A DNA stretch of 12,643 nucleotides from positions 1 through 12,643 of the forward strand of contig JALWNJ010000302.1 in the NCBI GenBank assembly GCA_026995955.1. The letters run 5' to 3'. How positions within the stretch are numbered: the first letter of the stretch is position 1; each line of letters begins with the position of its first letter. A program made the translations under genes and the position numbers. Positions 1 through 6,238 of the stretch are shown in pieces. The notes under the pieces were generated by a model, which was given only the letters and a program-made list of their open reading frames with translations, made no database searches and was not told where the DNA came from. Source of the DNA: Gammaproteobacteria bacterium. Lineage in GTDB: Bacteria > Pseudomonadota > Gammaproteobacteria > J044.

Positions 1-483
1 CGGCGGGCCAAGCAGGACGATGACCGCGAACTTGATGCCCATGGAGAGAATGATTTCCAGCGGATGGAAGCGCGCGCCGGTGGTGACATCGTAGTCGGGA
101 TCGGCGTGATGCACCCGATGCAGGCGCCACAGCAGTGGCACGGCATGCACCATGACATGCTGCAGCCAGATGGCGAAGTCCATGAGCACCACGGAGGCGG
201 CCATGGCCAGCCAGAATGGCGCATCGACCCGGTTGAACAGCCCCCAACCCTGCTCGGCCGCCAGCGCCGCCATGCCCACGGCCGCCGCCGGAAACAGCAG
301 GCGCAGCAGGAAGCTGTTGAGGAACACCAGCGTGATGTTATTTACCCAGCGCAGGGCGCGGGAGACCGTTGGCACGCGGCGGGGTGCCAGTCGCTCCCAC
401 AGCGCGACCACGGCGAAGGTTCCGAAGAAGAAGCTGAGCCGGATCGGGATCTCGTACTGCAACAGGAAGGTCTCGAGGATCAT
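1..483 (-). CDS. sterol desaturase / fatty-acid hydroxylase family membrane protein (3' end outside window)
   Basis: The frame is open from ATG 483 to the window edge (161 codons), so the C-terminus is missing. Hydrophobic stretches lie at about residues 12-29, 49-72 and 90-107. The di-iron histidine signature of the family is visible: HVMVH at 109-113, HRVHH at 122-126, and a later FHP (H140). Family members are integral membrane O2-dependent di-iron oxidases acting on lipids, sterols or carotenoids; the substrate cannot be read here. The start is supported by AGGTG four bases upstream. The gene is divergent from the ArsR-rhodanese regulator, and the palindrome at 491-514 begins only 7 bp before this ATG, so control by that regulator is likely. 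The last conserved His cluster of the family lies beyond the window. Confidence 0.85.
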   Translation of the reverse strand, partial: MILETFLLQYEIPIRLSFFFGTFAVVALWERLAPRRVPTVSRALRWVNNITLVFLNSFLLRLLFPAAAVGMAALAAEQGWGLFNRVDAPFWLAMAASVVLMDFAIWLQHVMVHAVPLLWRLHRVHHADPDYDVTTGARFHPLEIILSMGIKFAVIVLLGPP

Positions 484-490
484 GCGGCAC

Positions 491-514
491 CTATTCAACT
501 GTATGGTTGAATAG
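491..514. promoter_or_regulatory. palindromic operator, probably for the ArsR-rhodanese regulator
   Basis: A perfect inverted repeat CTATTCAAC-N6-GTTGAATAG lies between the divergent genes. ArsR/SmtB-family dimers bind such AT-rich dyads (core ATTCAA-N8-TTGAAT). It covers the -35 zone of the regulator gene and sits directly upstream of the desaturase start, which suits autorepression plus control of the divergent gene. The assignment to this regulator is an inference. Confidence 0.7.
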
Positions 515-524
515 TAGCTTACGG

Positions 525-530
525 TATAAT
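525..530 (+). promoter_or_regulatory. consensus -10 box (TATAAT) of the arsR-rhodanese gene
   Basis: TATAAT matches the sigma-70 -10 consensus exactly. Transcription would start about 6-8 bases later, at roughly 536-538, which is the ATG itself (537). No purine-rich ribosome site precedes the ATG, so a leaderless mRNA is expected. No good -35 is present; that zone is occupied by the palindrome. Confidence 0.6.
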
Positions 531-536
531 GCCGGC

Positions 537-1187
537 ATGTCAAGCATCAAACAGCGTCTGTATCAGCAGTTTGCCCGGGTGGGAAAGGCCATGTGCCATG
601 CCAACCGCCTGGAATTGCTGGAATATCTGGCCCAGGGCGAACACAGCGTGGAGACCCTGGCGCGCAAGAGCGGGCTCAGCGTGGCCAACACCTCCAAGCA
701 CCTGCAGACCCTGCGCCAGGCCGGACTGGTGCAGGCGCGCAAGGACGGCCTGCATGTCTATTACTCGCTGAGCGGCGACGACGTGCTGCAGCTCTTCTTT
801 GCCCTGCGCACCGTGGGCGAGCGCCATCTGAAGGAGGCGCAGACACTCATCGACACCTATCTGGAATCGCGCGATCACCTGGAGCCGCTGCCGCGCGAGG
901 AGCTGCTGGCCCGTGCCCGCGAGGGGCTGGTGACGGTGATCGACGTGCGACCGCCCGACGAATACGCCGCCGGCCATGTACCGGGCGCCATCAACCTGCC
1001 GCTGCAGGAACTGGAAAAGCGCCTCGATGAGCTGCCCAGGGATCGGGAGGTGGTGGCCTACTGCCGGGGGCCGCACTGCGTACTGGCCTTCGACGCGGTG
1101 GAGCGGCTGCGGGAACATGGCTTCCGCGCCCGGCGCCTGCAGGACGGCTTCCCCGAGTGGCGCAGCGAAGGACTGGCCACCGAATGA
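537..1187 (+). CDS. ArsR/SmtB-family transcriptional regulator fused to a C-terminal rhodanese domain
   Basis: The protein has 216 residues. Residues about 10-100 form a winged helix-turn-helix of the ArsR type (recognition helix near SVANTSKHLQTLR, wing near DGLHVYYSL). Residues about 115-214 form a rhodanese domain with DVRPPDEYAAGHVPGA and the active-site loop CRGPHC (C176-C181), so the persulfide-forming cysteine is kept. The ArsR metal site (ELCVCDL type) is absent; the only Cys in the DNA-binding half is C20. This suggests sensing of sulfane sulfur, thiols or oxidants rather than arsenic, as an inference from the rhodanese fusion. ATG 537 is preferred to an in-frame TTG at 507 because of the consensus -10 box just upstream. 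Its stop overlaps the next start (ATGA, 1184-1187), so the barrel gene is translationally coupled. Confidence 0.92.
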   Translation: MSSIKQRLYQQFARVGKAMCHANRLELLEYLAQGEHSVETLARKSGLSVANTSKHLQTLRQAGLVQARKDGLHVYYSLSGDDVLQLFFALRTVGERHLKEAQTLIDTYLESRDHLEPLPREELLARAREGLVTVIDVRPPDEYAAGHVPGAINLPLQELEKRLDELPRDREVVAYCRGPHCVLAFDAVERLREHGFRARRLQDGFPEWRSEGLATE

Positions 1188-2353
1188 CGCCGGCTTCCTG
1201 TCCCGCCCGCCGCGCGCTGGGCGTGGCCCTGCTGCTGATCGTCATGACCGTGGCAGCAAGGCCGGCCCTTGCCAGCGACGGGACTGCGGCCGACGACACC
1301 GCGGCAGCCGCACAAAAGGCCCGCGAACAGGCCGCGTGGGCCCGTTTCGTGCCGCCACACGATGCCAGGCACGACTGGCTGCAGCTCAAGTCGGGCGAAT
1401 GGCTCAAGGGCGAGCTGCGCGCGATGTACCAGTACCAGGTCGAATTCGACAGCGACAAGCTCAAGCTCCTGAACCTGAAATGGAAGGACGTGGTACGGCT
1501 GCGCACCGCCTGGCACCACACCGTCGGCATCCAGATGGGAGATCGGACCCGAACCCTGAGCGGCCGGCTGGAGCTGGACGGAGACACGCTGCGGGTGCAT
1601 TCGGCTTCGGGCACCCAGACCTTCCCCCGCGACCAGGTGGTGTCGATCGGCGCCAGCACCGACCGTGCGCTGCGCTACTGGCGCGGCAAGTTCAGCCTGG
1701 GCAGCAACCTGCGCTCGGGCAACTCGGAGGTGGTCGATGCCAATCTCAAGGCCAACCTGCGCCGCCTGACGGCGGCCTCGCGTTTCAATGCCGACTATCT
1801 GGGCAACTTCAGCCGCAGCCAAGGCGTCACGACCACCAACAACCATCGCCTCAACGGCTACTTCGACCGCTTCCTCTCGCGCCGCTTCTTCTGGCGCCTG
1901 CTGTCGGCCGAGTACTTTCAGGATCGGCCCAGCAACCTCGAACGCCAGCTCACGCTGGGCACCTCCTACGGTTACGACATCATCCGTACACCGGACACCG
2001 AATGGCGGGTCTCGGGCGGCCTGGGCGCCACCGAAAAGCGCTATGTCTCGGTGGCCGCAGGGGAACAGGCTCGCGAGGTCTCGCCTTCGCTGCAGCTCGG
2101 CACCTACTACGACGACGACCTGACCTCTACCCTGGACCTGACCGTGGACTACTCCATGCAGCTGCTGCAGCGCGACGCCGGCCGCTACAGCCACCACCTG
2201 GTCACCACGCTCTCCTCCGACCTGATCGGGGATCTCGACCTCGATGTGTCGCTGGTGTGGGACCGGGTGCAGAACCCGCGGCCGGCGGCCGACGGCACGC
2301 TGCCGGAACGCGACGACTATCAGCTCATCCTTTCGCTGAGCTACAGCTTCTGA
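1184..2353 (+). CDS. DUF481-family outer-membrane beta-barrel protein
   Basis: The protein has 389 residues. An N-terminal signal peptide (about 1-30, ending ARPALA) is followed by a soluble segment (about 60-155, LKSGEWLKGELRAMY and a repeat-like LSGRLELDGDTLRVHS). The remainder (about 165-389) has alternating polar and hydrophobic beta strands typical of DUF481 and ends in SLSYSF; a terminal Phe is the outer-membrane insertion signal for BAM. DUF481 proteins are predicted barrels of unknown substrate. The gene starts in an ATGA overlap with the ArsR-rhodanese gene, so the two form one transcript and this barrel is probably controlled by that regulator. Its last 13 bases overlap the end of the convergent anti-sigma gene. 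In-frame upstream starts inside the regulator gene are not credible because the signal peptide begins here. Confidence 0.85.
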   Translation: MTPASCPARRALGVALLLIVMTVAARPALASDGTAADDTAAAAQKAREQAAWARFVPPHDARHDWLQLKSGEWLKGELRAMYQYQVEFDSDKLKLLNLKWKDVVRLRTAWHHTVGIQMGDRTRTLSGRLELDGDTLRVHSASGTQTFPRDQVVSIGASTDRALRYWRGKFSLGSNLRSGNSEVVDANLKANLRRLTAASRFNADYLGNFSRSQGVTTTNNHRLNGYFDRFLSRRFFWRLLSAEYFQDRPSNLERQLTLGTSYGYDIIRTPDTEWRVSGGLGATEKRYVSVAAGEQAREVSPSLQLGTYYDDDLTSTLDLTVDYSMQLLQRDAGRYSHHLVTTLSSDLIGDLDLDVSLVWDRVQNPRPAADGTLPERDDYQLILSLSYSF

Positions 2354-3171
2354 AGCCCGCCCTGCGCCTGCAGGCTGGCCTGACGCAGACTGCACGCCCC
2401 GGAACGCCCGTCCTGAAGCAGCCGCGCGATGCGCTGCAGAGCCATGCCGTCGTTGCCCACCAGCGCAAAGGCGAATTCGCCCTGCCGCCAGAAGGCCACG
2501 CGCACGGTTCCTTCCACGCGCTGGGCCGGCCTTGGGCCGATGCCGGTCCAGCCGCGACCCTGACGACGGATGTAGAGGCTGTAGCGGCGCCCCTGTGCAT
2601 CCTCGTAGAGGAACTGCACCGCCATGCGGTCGGTGGAGGGCAGCAGCCGACCGCCGATGAACGCCAGACCCTCTGCGGAGAGATCGGGCGGCACGATGTC
2701 GGCGTGCATGCGGTCCGAGACCCAGCGTGCCAGCTTGCGGCACGACTCGGCCCCCAGCTCCACGGGGCGCTGACGGTCGGTGGCATAGATGCCGTGGGCA
2801 AAGGCCGCCGGCGCCAGCAGTGCGTTCTCCAGGGCATCGGGCCGCTGTCCCAGGCCGTGTCCGCGCAACATCCAGCCAAGCAGAAAACCCGTCAGTGGCA
2901 ACAGCACGAAGGCCGCGCGCTTGCGCCATCGCCGACTGCGGGACGAGGGCTCCAGCAGCCACTGCCAGTGTTCCGGCAGAGGATCGTCCTCCAGGGTCCC
3001 GAAGTATTCGCGCAGACGCCGGTCGGCCCGCTGCATGCGGAGCACGGCCTCGGCCTCTTCCGGATGGGCGGCCAGCCAGTCGTCCACGCGCTGGCGCGCC
3101 TCCGGTGCCAGCCGGTCGTCGATCCAGGCCTGGATCTCGGCCTCGGTGGGATGCGGCTCACGATCTTTCAT
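2341..3171 (-). CDS. membrane-anchored anti-sigma factor (RsiW-like)
   Basis: The protein has 276 residues. The cytoplasmic N-terminus (about 1-80) is helical and charged (EAEIQAWIDDRLAPEARQRVDDWLAAHPE), which is the usual opening of ECF anti-sigma factors. A single membrane segment lies at about 87-103 (AFVLLPLTGFLLGWML), and the rest would be periplasmic. No zinc HxxxCxxC motif is present, so it is not of the zinc-binding type. Its start overlaps the end of the sigma gene by 14 bases, the standard coupling that keeps sigma and anti-sigma in balance. Expected role: holding the ECF sigma at the membrane until an envelope or periplasmic signal releases it. Identification rests on topology and position more than on motif conservation. 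It overlaps the convergent DUF481 gene by 13 bp, with no terminator visible between them. Confidence 0.8.
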   Translation of the reverse strand: MKDREPHPTEAEIQAWIDDRLAPEARQRVDDWLAAHPEEAEAVLRMQRADRRLREYFGTLEDDPLPEHWQWLLEPSSRSRRWRKRAAFVLLPLTGFLLGWMLRGHGLGQRPDALENALLAPAAFAHGIYATDRQRPVELGAESCRKLARWVSDRMHADIVPPDLSAEGLAFIGGRLLPSTDRMAVQFLYEDAQGRRYSLYIRRQGRGWTGIGPRPAQRVEGTVRVAFWRQGEFAFALVGNDGMALQRIARLLQDGRSGACSLRQASLQAQGGLQKL

Positions 3172-3664
3172 GCACGACCTCCAGCCTGGGACGCTCCTCC
3201 TCCAGGCATTCTGCCAGACGCCGTCGGGCGCGGTGCAGGCGCGACATCACAGTGCCCAGGGGGATGCCCAGCACACGGGCCACCTCCTCGTAGGAAAGGC
3301 CCTCGATGCTGACCAGCAGCAGCACCTCGCGCCAGGCCGGCGGCAGGCGTTCGAGCGCCCGCGACACATCACGCAGCTGGCATTCGCTGTCGGCATCGCC
3401 CTGGCTGGCCTGCTCCGGCAGCTCCTCCACGCTGACCACGGGACTGCGACAGCGGCGCCGGTAGTCGCTGACGAACAGGTTGTGCATCAGCGTGAACAGC
3501 CAGGCCCGCAGGTTGCCGTCCGGCTGCCACTGGTGTTCGCGCGCCAGGGCCCGCAACAGGGTTTCCTGTACCAGATCGTCCGCCAGCTCGCGATCCAGCA
3601 CCAGGCCGCGCGCATGGCGGCGCAGGTGCGGGATCCATTGCGCGAGCTGGCGGCGCAGATTCAT
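3158..3664 (-). CDS. ECF-family RNA polymerase sigma factor
   Basis: The protein has 168 residues, the normal size for an ECF sigma. Region 2 is at about 10-75 (ELADDLVQETLLRAL for core binding, then LRAWLFTLMHNLFVSDYRRR for -10 recognition). Region 4 is at about 100-152 (LPPAWREVLLLVSIEGLSYEEVARVLGIP, then GTVMSRLHRARRRL as the -35 recognition helix). The frame is open further upstream, but ATG 3664 is chosen because region 2 begins right after it and upstream codons would run into the cytochrome gene. It lies 11 bp after the P460 gene and overlaps the anti-sigma start. A GGAAT-N16-CGTT element upstream of the operon is the kind of promoter ECF sigmas recognise, suggesting that it drives its own operon including cytochrome P460. 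Confidence 0.93.
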   Translation of the reverse strand: MNLRRQLAQWIPHLRRHARGLVLDRELADDLVQETLLRALAREHQWQPDGNLRAWLFTLMHNLFVSDYRRRCRSPVVSVEELPEQASQGDADSECQLRDVSRALERLPPAWREVLLLVSIEGLSYEEVARVLGIPLGTVMSRLHRARRRLAECLEEERPRLEVVHERS

Positions 3665-3675
3665 GGAACGGGGGC

Positions 3676-4173
3676 TCAGGGCATCAGGGCCGGACGCGTG
3701 AACACCCAGTCCTGTCCCTTCACGGGGGTATGGCAGGCGATGCATTCCTGAGCGAAGTTCGGCCCCTTGCCATAGGGCTTCTGCTCGCGTCCGACCCAGC
3801 GCGCCCAGCCCCAGCCGGTGCCGTTGTCGGCGAAACGCTTGCTGTCCTTGTACATGAACTCGGCATGGACGAAGCGATCCGGAGCAATGGCCTTTTTCCA
3901 GTGATCCTCCGGCTTTTCCTTCCACACCACCTTGCCGAGGATGGCACCATCCGGCCAGGGGTTGGTCTGACCCTTGCGGGCCGCCTCGATGGCGATGTCG
4001 TTGCCCAGGATCATGCGCAGGGTGTGGTTGTCGATGCGATGCGAGATGGAGATGATGCGCCAGTCCCTGTAGCCCTCCGGCAGCTCAAGGCCATTGGGCG
4101 CGGGCGGCACCTCGCCGGCATGAACGGCGGACAGGCCCAGGGCCAGCAGCGTGAACAGAGACTTCTTCTTCAT
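3676..4173 (-). CDS. cytochrome P460-family c-type haem protein, exported
   Basis: The protein has 165 residues with a Sec signal peptide (about 1-19, MKKKSLFTLLALGLSAVHA). The body matches the cytochrome P460 family (PGYRDWR-like opening, HRIDNHTLRMILGN, PDGAILGKVVWKEK) and ends with a haem-c site CIACH at 144-148 followed by DWVFTRP. Known family members include cytochrome P460, which oxidises hydroxylamine or NO through a Lys-crosslinked haem, and cytochrome c'-beta, which binds NO. Lysines at 81 and 85 are candidates for the crosslink, but I cannot assign it. AGGAG lies six bases before the ATG. It is first in an operon with an ECF sigma and its anti-sigma, so it is probably an inducible periplasmic defence or respiration protein for NO or hydroxylamine; this role is inferred. 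Confidence 0.9.
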   Translation of the reverse strand: MKKKSLFTLLALGLSAVHAGEVPPAPNGLELPEGYRDWRIISISHRIDNHTLRMILGNDIAIEAARKGQTNPWPDGAILGKVVWKEKPEDHWKKAIAPDRFVHAEFMYKDSKRFADNGTGWGWARWVGREQKPYGKGPNFAQECIACHTPVKGQDWVFTRPALMP

Positions 4174-4181
4174 GACATGCT

Positions 4182-4211
4182 CCTGATGCGTTTTCGGGTA
4201 TCGGCATCAGG
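4182..4211. repeat. inverted repeat (8-bp arms) in the P460 leader
   Basis: CCTGATGC (4182-4189) and GCATCAGG (4204-4211) form a perfect dyad with a 14-base spacer. Arm centres are 22 bp apart, about two helical turns. On the minus strand it lies between the ECF -10 element and the ATG, and its downstream arm includes the AGG of the ribosome site. It could be an operator for a dimeric regulator, or a partial hairpin in the mRNA. Confidence 0.5.
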
Positions 4212-4214
4212 ATT

Positions 4215-4239
4215 AACGCTCGCGGGGCGCGATTATTCC
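4215..4239 (-). promoter_or_regulatory. ECF-sigma-type promoter of the P460/sigma/anti-sigma operon
   Basis: On the minus strand GGAATAA (4239-4233) is the -35 element and CGTT (4218-4215) the -10 element, that is GGAAT-N16-CGTT. This is the textbook spacing and sequence class for ECF sigma factors. It lies 42 bases before the cytochrome start, in the 81-bp gap before an operon that itself encodes an ECF sigma, so autoregulation is likely. The -35 lies inside a 12-bp palindrome ATTCCCGGGAAT (4235-4246). Confidence 0.7.
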
Positions 4240-4254
4240 CGGGAATGGCGAAAA

Positions 4255-4689
4255 TCAGCCGAAGAGCTTCTGCCACCAGCGCCGCCGGCTGCCGGTCTGG
4301 GGAATCGCATCCGGCAGGTCGATGGGCTTGAGCTTGGACATGACCCAGCCAGGCAACGGCGGATTCTCGCTGTAGCCGCAGACCACGCCCAGGTTGTTGG
4401 GATCGAAGATCTTGATGAACGAGGGATGCTCGGGATCGTCGGCATAGACGATGCCGCAGTACGCCTCCTCGTGTTCGCTTCGCAGCAGCCGGTCGACCTC
4501 GTCGAGGAAACGCTCGACCTGTTCGCCAGTGGCCGGCGTCTCGGGCGGTGGCGAGCCAACGGCGTAGATGTACCAACCGCCGTCGCGATCCTCGCGCACC
4601 CGCTGCCACAGTTCGTCGAGCTGCGGCCAGCGCAGGATGCCGGAAAAACTGCCACGAAAGGTCTTCAGATACTCATTCTCGGCATTCAT
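4255..4689 (-). CDS. conserved-looking protein of unknown function (144 aa), last gene of the DsrE/TetR operon
   Basis: I do not recognise the family. The product is a soluble 144-residue protein with no signal peptide or clear membrane helix. It has an acidic, helical first half (LDELWQRVREDRDGGWYIYAVG; VERFLDEVDRLLRSEHEE) and a beta-rich second half (YCGIVYADDPEHPSFIKIFDPNNLGVVCGYSENPPLPGW) with cysteines at 78 and 104, ending in a basic-aromatic tail (RRRWWQKLFG). The frame is open further upstream, but ATG 4689 is chosen because GGGAG lies seven bases before it; ATG 4695 would be one base from that site. The start overlaps the end of the TetR gene by 17 bp, so it is translationally coupled and presumably works with the DsrE/TetR genes. 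Confidence 0.75.
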   Translation of the reverse strand: MNAENEYLKTFRGSFSGILRWPQLDELWQRVREDRDGGWYIYAVGSPPPETPATGEQVERFLDEVDRLLRSEHEEAYCGIVYADDPEHPSFIKIFDPNNLGVVCGYSENPPLPGWVMSKLKPIDLPDAIPQTGSRRRWWQKLFG

Positions 4690-5284
4690 GGGCATGCTCC
4701 CGATTGGCGATACGGCGGATCTCCTCGCGCAGACAGCGGATCTCGTAGTCCAGATATTCCCGGTCGTGGTACGCCTGGGCCAGGGTGGTGATGCCCTGGA
4801 TGCGCGATACCAGCAACTTGGCCAGCACATCGCTCTGCAGCCCATGGCCCAGCGCCTCGAGCTGCTCGCGCAGCCAGTCGATGATGACATCGAACAGCTC
4901 ACGGGCGCGTGCCTGCAGCCGTTCATCGGCCTTGCCCAGCTCAGAGATCAGGGTGCCGATGGGGCAACCCCATGTAACGATGTCGTCAGCGGACTGCTCG
5001 AGCATGTCCGCCAGACAGGCAATGCGTTCGGCGGGATCGTCGTGCAGAGCGGACCATTCCGAAACCATGGCGCGCAACCCCTGGAGCCGGTACTCCACCA
5101 CCTCGTCGAGCAGCTCGTCCTTGGTCTTGAAGTAGTAGTAGAAATTCCCGCGCGGGAAGCTTGCGGCATGGGCGATGTCGCTGAACGAGGTCCGCCCGTA
5201 GCCCTTGTGGTAGAACAGTTCGCTGGCCGTCTCGACGATTCTGAGTCGATTCTCTGCTCCGCGCCTGCTCTGTTGTCCACTCAT
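4673..5284 (-). CDS. TetR/AcrR-family transcriptional regulator with a NemR-like cysteine
   Basis: The protein has 203 residues. Its N-terminal TetR DNA-binding domain (about 12-60) includes GRTSFSDIAHAASFPRGNFYYYFKTKDELL. The C-terminal ligand or dimer domain carries WGCPIGTLISELGK, with C107 at the place where NemR-type regulators carry their reactive cysteine (Cys106 in E. coli NemR); other cysteines are C90, C184 and C201. The ATG at 5284 is preferred to an upstream in-frame TTG because it forms an ATGA overlap with the preceding 135-aa gene (5281-5284) and leaves a normal TetR N-terminus. It is third in a minus-strand operon starting with a DsrE-like gene. Likely role: repressor of its own operon through a dyad at 6184-6201, sensing an electrophile, oxidant or sulfur species; the ligand is inferred. 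Confidence 0.9.
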   Translation of the reverse strand: MSGQQSRRGAENRLRIVETASELFYHKGYGRTSFSDIAHAASFPRGNFYYYFKTKDELLDEVVEYRLQGLRAMVSEWSALHDDPAERIACLADMLEQSADDIVTWGCPIGTLISELGKADERLQARARELFDVIIDWLREQLEALGHGLQSDVLAKLLVSRIQGITTLAQAYHDREYLDYEIRCLREEIRRIANREHAHECRE

Positions 5285-5688
5285 GTGCTCGAAAATCCGA
5301 AGTCGCCCTGCCAACGCCCCTGATGATAATCGAGAAACACCCAGCGCGGATAGAGCTCACGCCCCTCGGCCAAGGGGAGATCGTCCAGCGGCTGGCCCCG
5401 GGCATAGGTATCGGCGTCGCAATGGCGGGCCACGACGGGGCGGAAACTGATCTCCAGCGCATCCCCGATACGGGCCTGATAGCGTCCGGCGGAGGGAATC
5501 TCGTCATCGGCCAGCAGACGCTTGCGCACCAGGCAACTGAACAGCAGCTCCATCTGCACCCGCGCGGGTGGGCTGGCATCCAGCCGCGCCAGCGCCCGTC
5601 GCGACAGCCCGACGCACAGCGTTCCGGGGCCGAAGGCGATGTCCCTGACTTCGGCCGGCCGCAACCGTTGCAGCGCCGGAAGGCTCAT
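5281..5688 (-). CDS. uncharacterised 135-aa protein between DsrE-like and TetR genes
   Basis: I do not recognise this protein. It has no signal peptide or transmembrane helix. It opens MSLPALQRLRPAEVRDIAFGPGTLCVGL, contains a helical stretch (PARVQMELLFSCLVRKRLLADDE) and ends with an aromatic motif (YPRWVFLDYHQGRWQGDFGFSS). Cysteines are at 25, 52 and 90. Its ATG forms an ATGA overlap with the stop of the DsrE-like gene (5685-5688), and its TGA overlaps the TetR start (5281-5284), so the three genes are strictly coupled. This coupling is the best evidence that it is a real gene with a shared function. A longer frame reaching upstream through the DsrE gene is open but only as an antiphase shadow. 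A partner or accessory to the DsrE sulfur carrier is one guess. Confidence 0.75.
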   Translation of the reverse strand: MSLPALQRLRPAEVRDIAFGPGTLCVGLSRRALARLDASPPARVQMELLFSCLVRKRLLADDEIPSAGRYQARIGDALEISFRPVVARHCDADTYARGQPLDDLPLAEGRELYPRWVFLDYHQGRWQGDFGFSST

Positions 5689-6167
5689 ATGAACAGACAG
5701 ATGTCCGAATCGCCGGCGAATTCGAAGAAGGTGGCGGCACCGCCATACTCGATGCCGTCGATGAAATCGGACGGGCTCATGTCGAACAGGTCCACTGTCA
5801 TCTGGCAGGCGACGAACTTGACATCGGCCTCCAGGCACAGCTCGCGCAGGTCCTCGAGGCTCGCCACGCCCTTGCTCGCCATCTTCTTCTTCATCATGGT
5901 AGTCATCATCGCCTCCATGCCCGGCAGCGCCAGCGCCAGGTTGGGGAACCACACATCCATGCCCATCGGCATTGGCATGCCCGGGTTGCCCAGCGGGCTG
6001 ACCTTGAGGCTGAGCCGCTTCTTCAAGAGCTGCAGACCATAGAAGGTGAAGAAGATCTCGGTGTCGTAGCCAAGCGCGGCCGCCGTGGACGACAGGATGA
6101 AGGGCGGGTAGGCCCAGTCGAGGGTACCCTTGGTGGCAATGATGGCGAGTTTCTTGGTCTCGGACAT
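5685..6167 (-). CDS. DsrE/DsrF-like (DsrE2-type) sulfur-transfer protein
   Basis: The protein has 160 residues. It opens KKLAIIATKGTLDWAYPPFILSSTAAALGYDTEIFFTFYG, a DsrE-fold start with a long hydrophobic helix. A methionine-rich loop follows (ten Met between residues 64 and 96), then VKFVACQMTVDLFDM, where C121 is the conserved persulfide-carrying cysteine of the family; C111 and C157 are also present. DsrE2-type proteins bind and pass sulfane sulfur with rhodanese and TusA partners in sulfur-oxidising bacteria. AGGAG lies seven bases before ATG 6167, which beats the upstream in-frame ATG at 6188 located inside the operator dyad. First gene of a four-gene overlapped operon with TetR control. 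Ends in ATGA overlap with the next gene. Confidence 0.9.
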   Translation of the reverse strand: MSETKKLAIIATKGTLDWAYPPFILSSTAAALGYDTEIFFTFYGLQLLKKRLSLKVSPLGNPGMPMPMGMDVWFPNLALALPGMEAMMTTMMKKKMASKGVASLEDLRELCLEADVKFVACQMTVDLFDMSPSDFIDGIEYGGAATFFEFAGDSDICLFI

Positions 6168-6183
6168 GATTCGGCTCCTGTAT

Positions 6184-6201
6184 GTCATATAGATGTATGA
6201 C
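6184..6201. promoter_or_regulatory. TetR-type operator dyad upstream of the DsrE operon
   Basis: GTCATA-N6-TATGAC is a perfect inverted repeat 17 bp before the DsrE-like start. Its size and position (overlapping a CTATAT -10-like element on the minus strand, then the 5' leader) suit repression by the TetR protein encoded third in the operon. No direct proof; the TetR assignment is by proximity. Confidence 0.55.
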
Positions 6202-6238
6202 TTTTAGCACCCCACCCAAACCAATGCCAATAAATAAT

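Noticed and set aside
1058..2962. Long minus-strand open frame (634 codons)
   Set aside because: Antisense to the ArsR-rhodanese and DUF481 genes, with no ribosome site, signal peptide or recognisable motif; a GC-rich shadow.
2341..3171. Zinc-type (ChrR/RsrA-like) anti-sigma factor
   Set aside because: The HxxxCxxC motif is missing; the N-terminus lacks cysteines.
976..3312. Very long plus-strand open frame (778 codons) across the regulator, barrel and anti-sigma genes
   Set aside because: It runs antiphase or antisense to three well-supported genes, has low-complexity Ala/Arg/Pro composition typical of high-GC shadows, and shows no domain.
4235..4246. ATTCCCGGGAAT palindrome as a divergent pair of ECF -35 elements
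   Set aside because: The plus-strand GGAAT has no CGTT at 16-17 bases, and no plus-strand gene follows; only the minus-strand element is supported.
6215..6232. Sigma-54-like promoter (TTGGCA on the minus strand before the DsrE operon)
   Set aside because: The GC pair required at -12 with the correct spacing after GG is absent.
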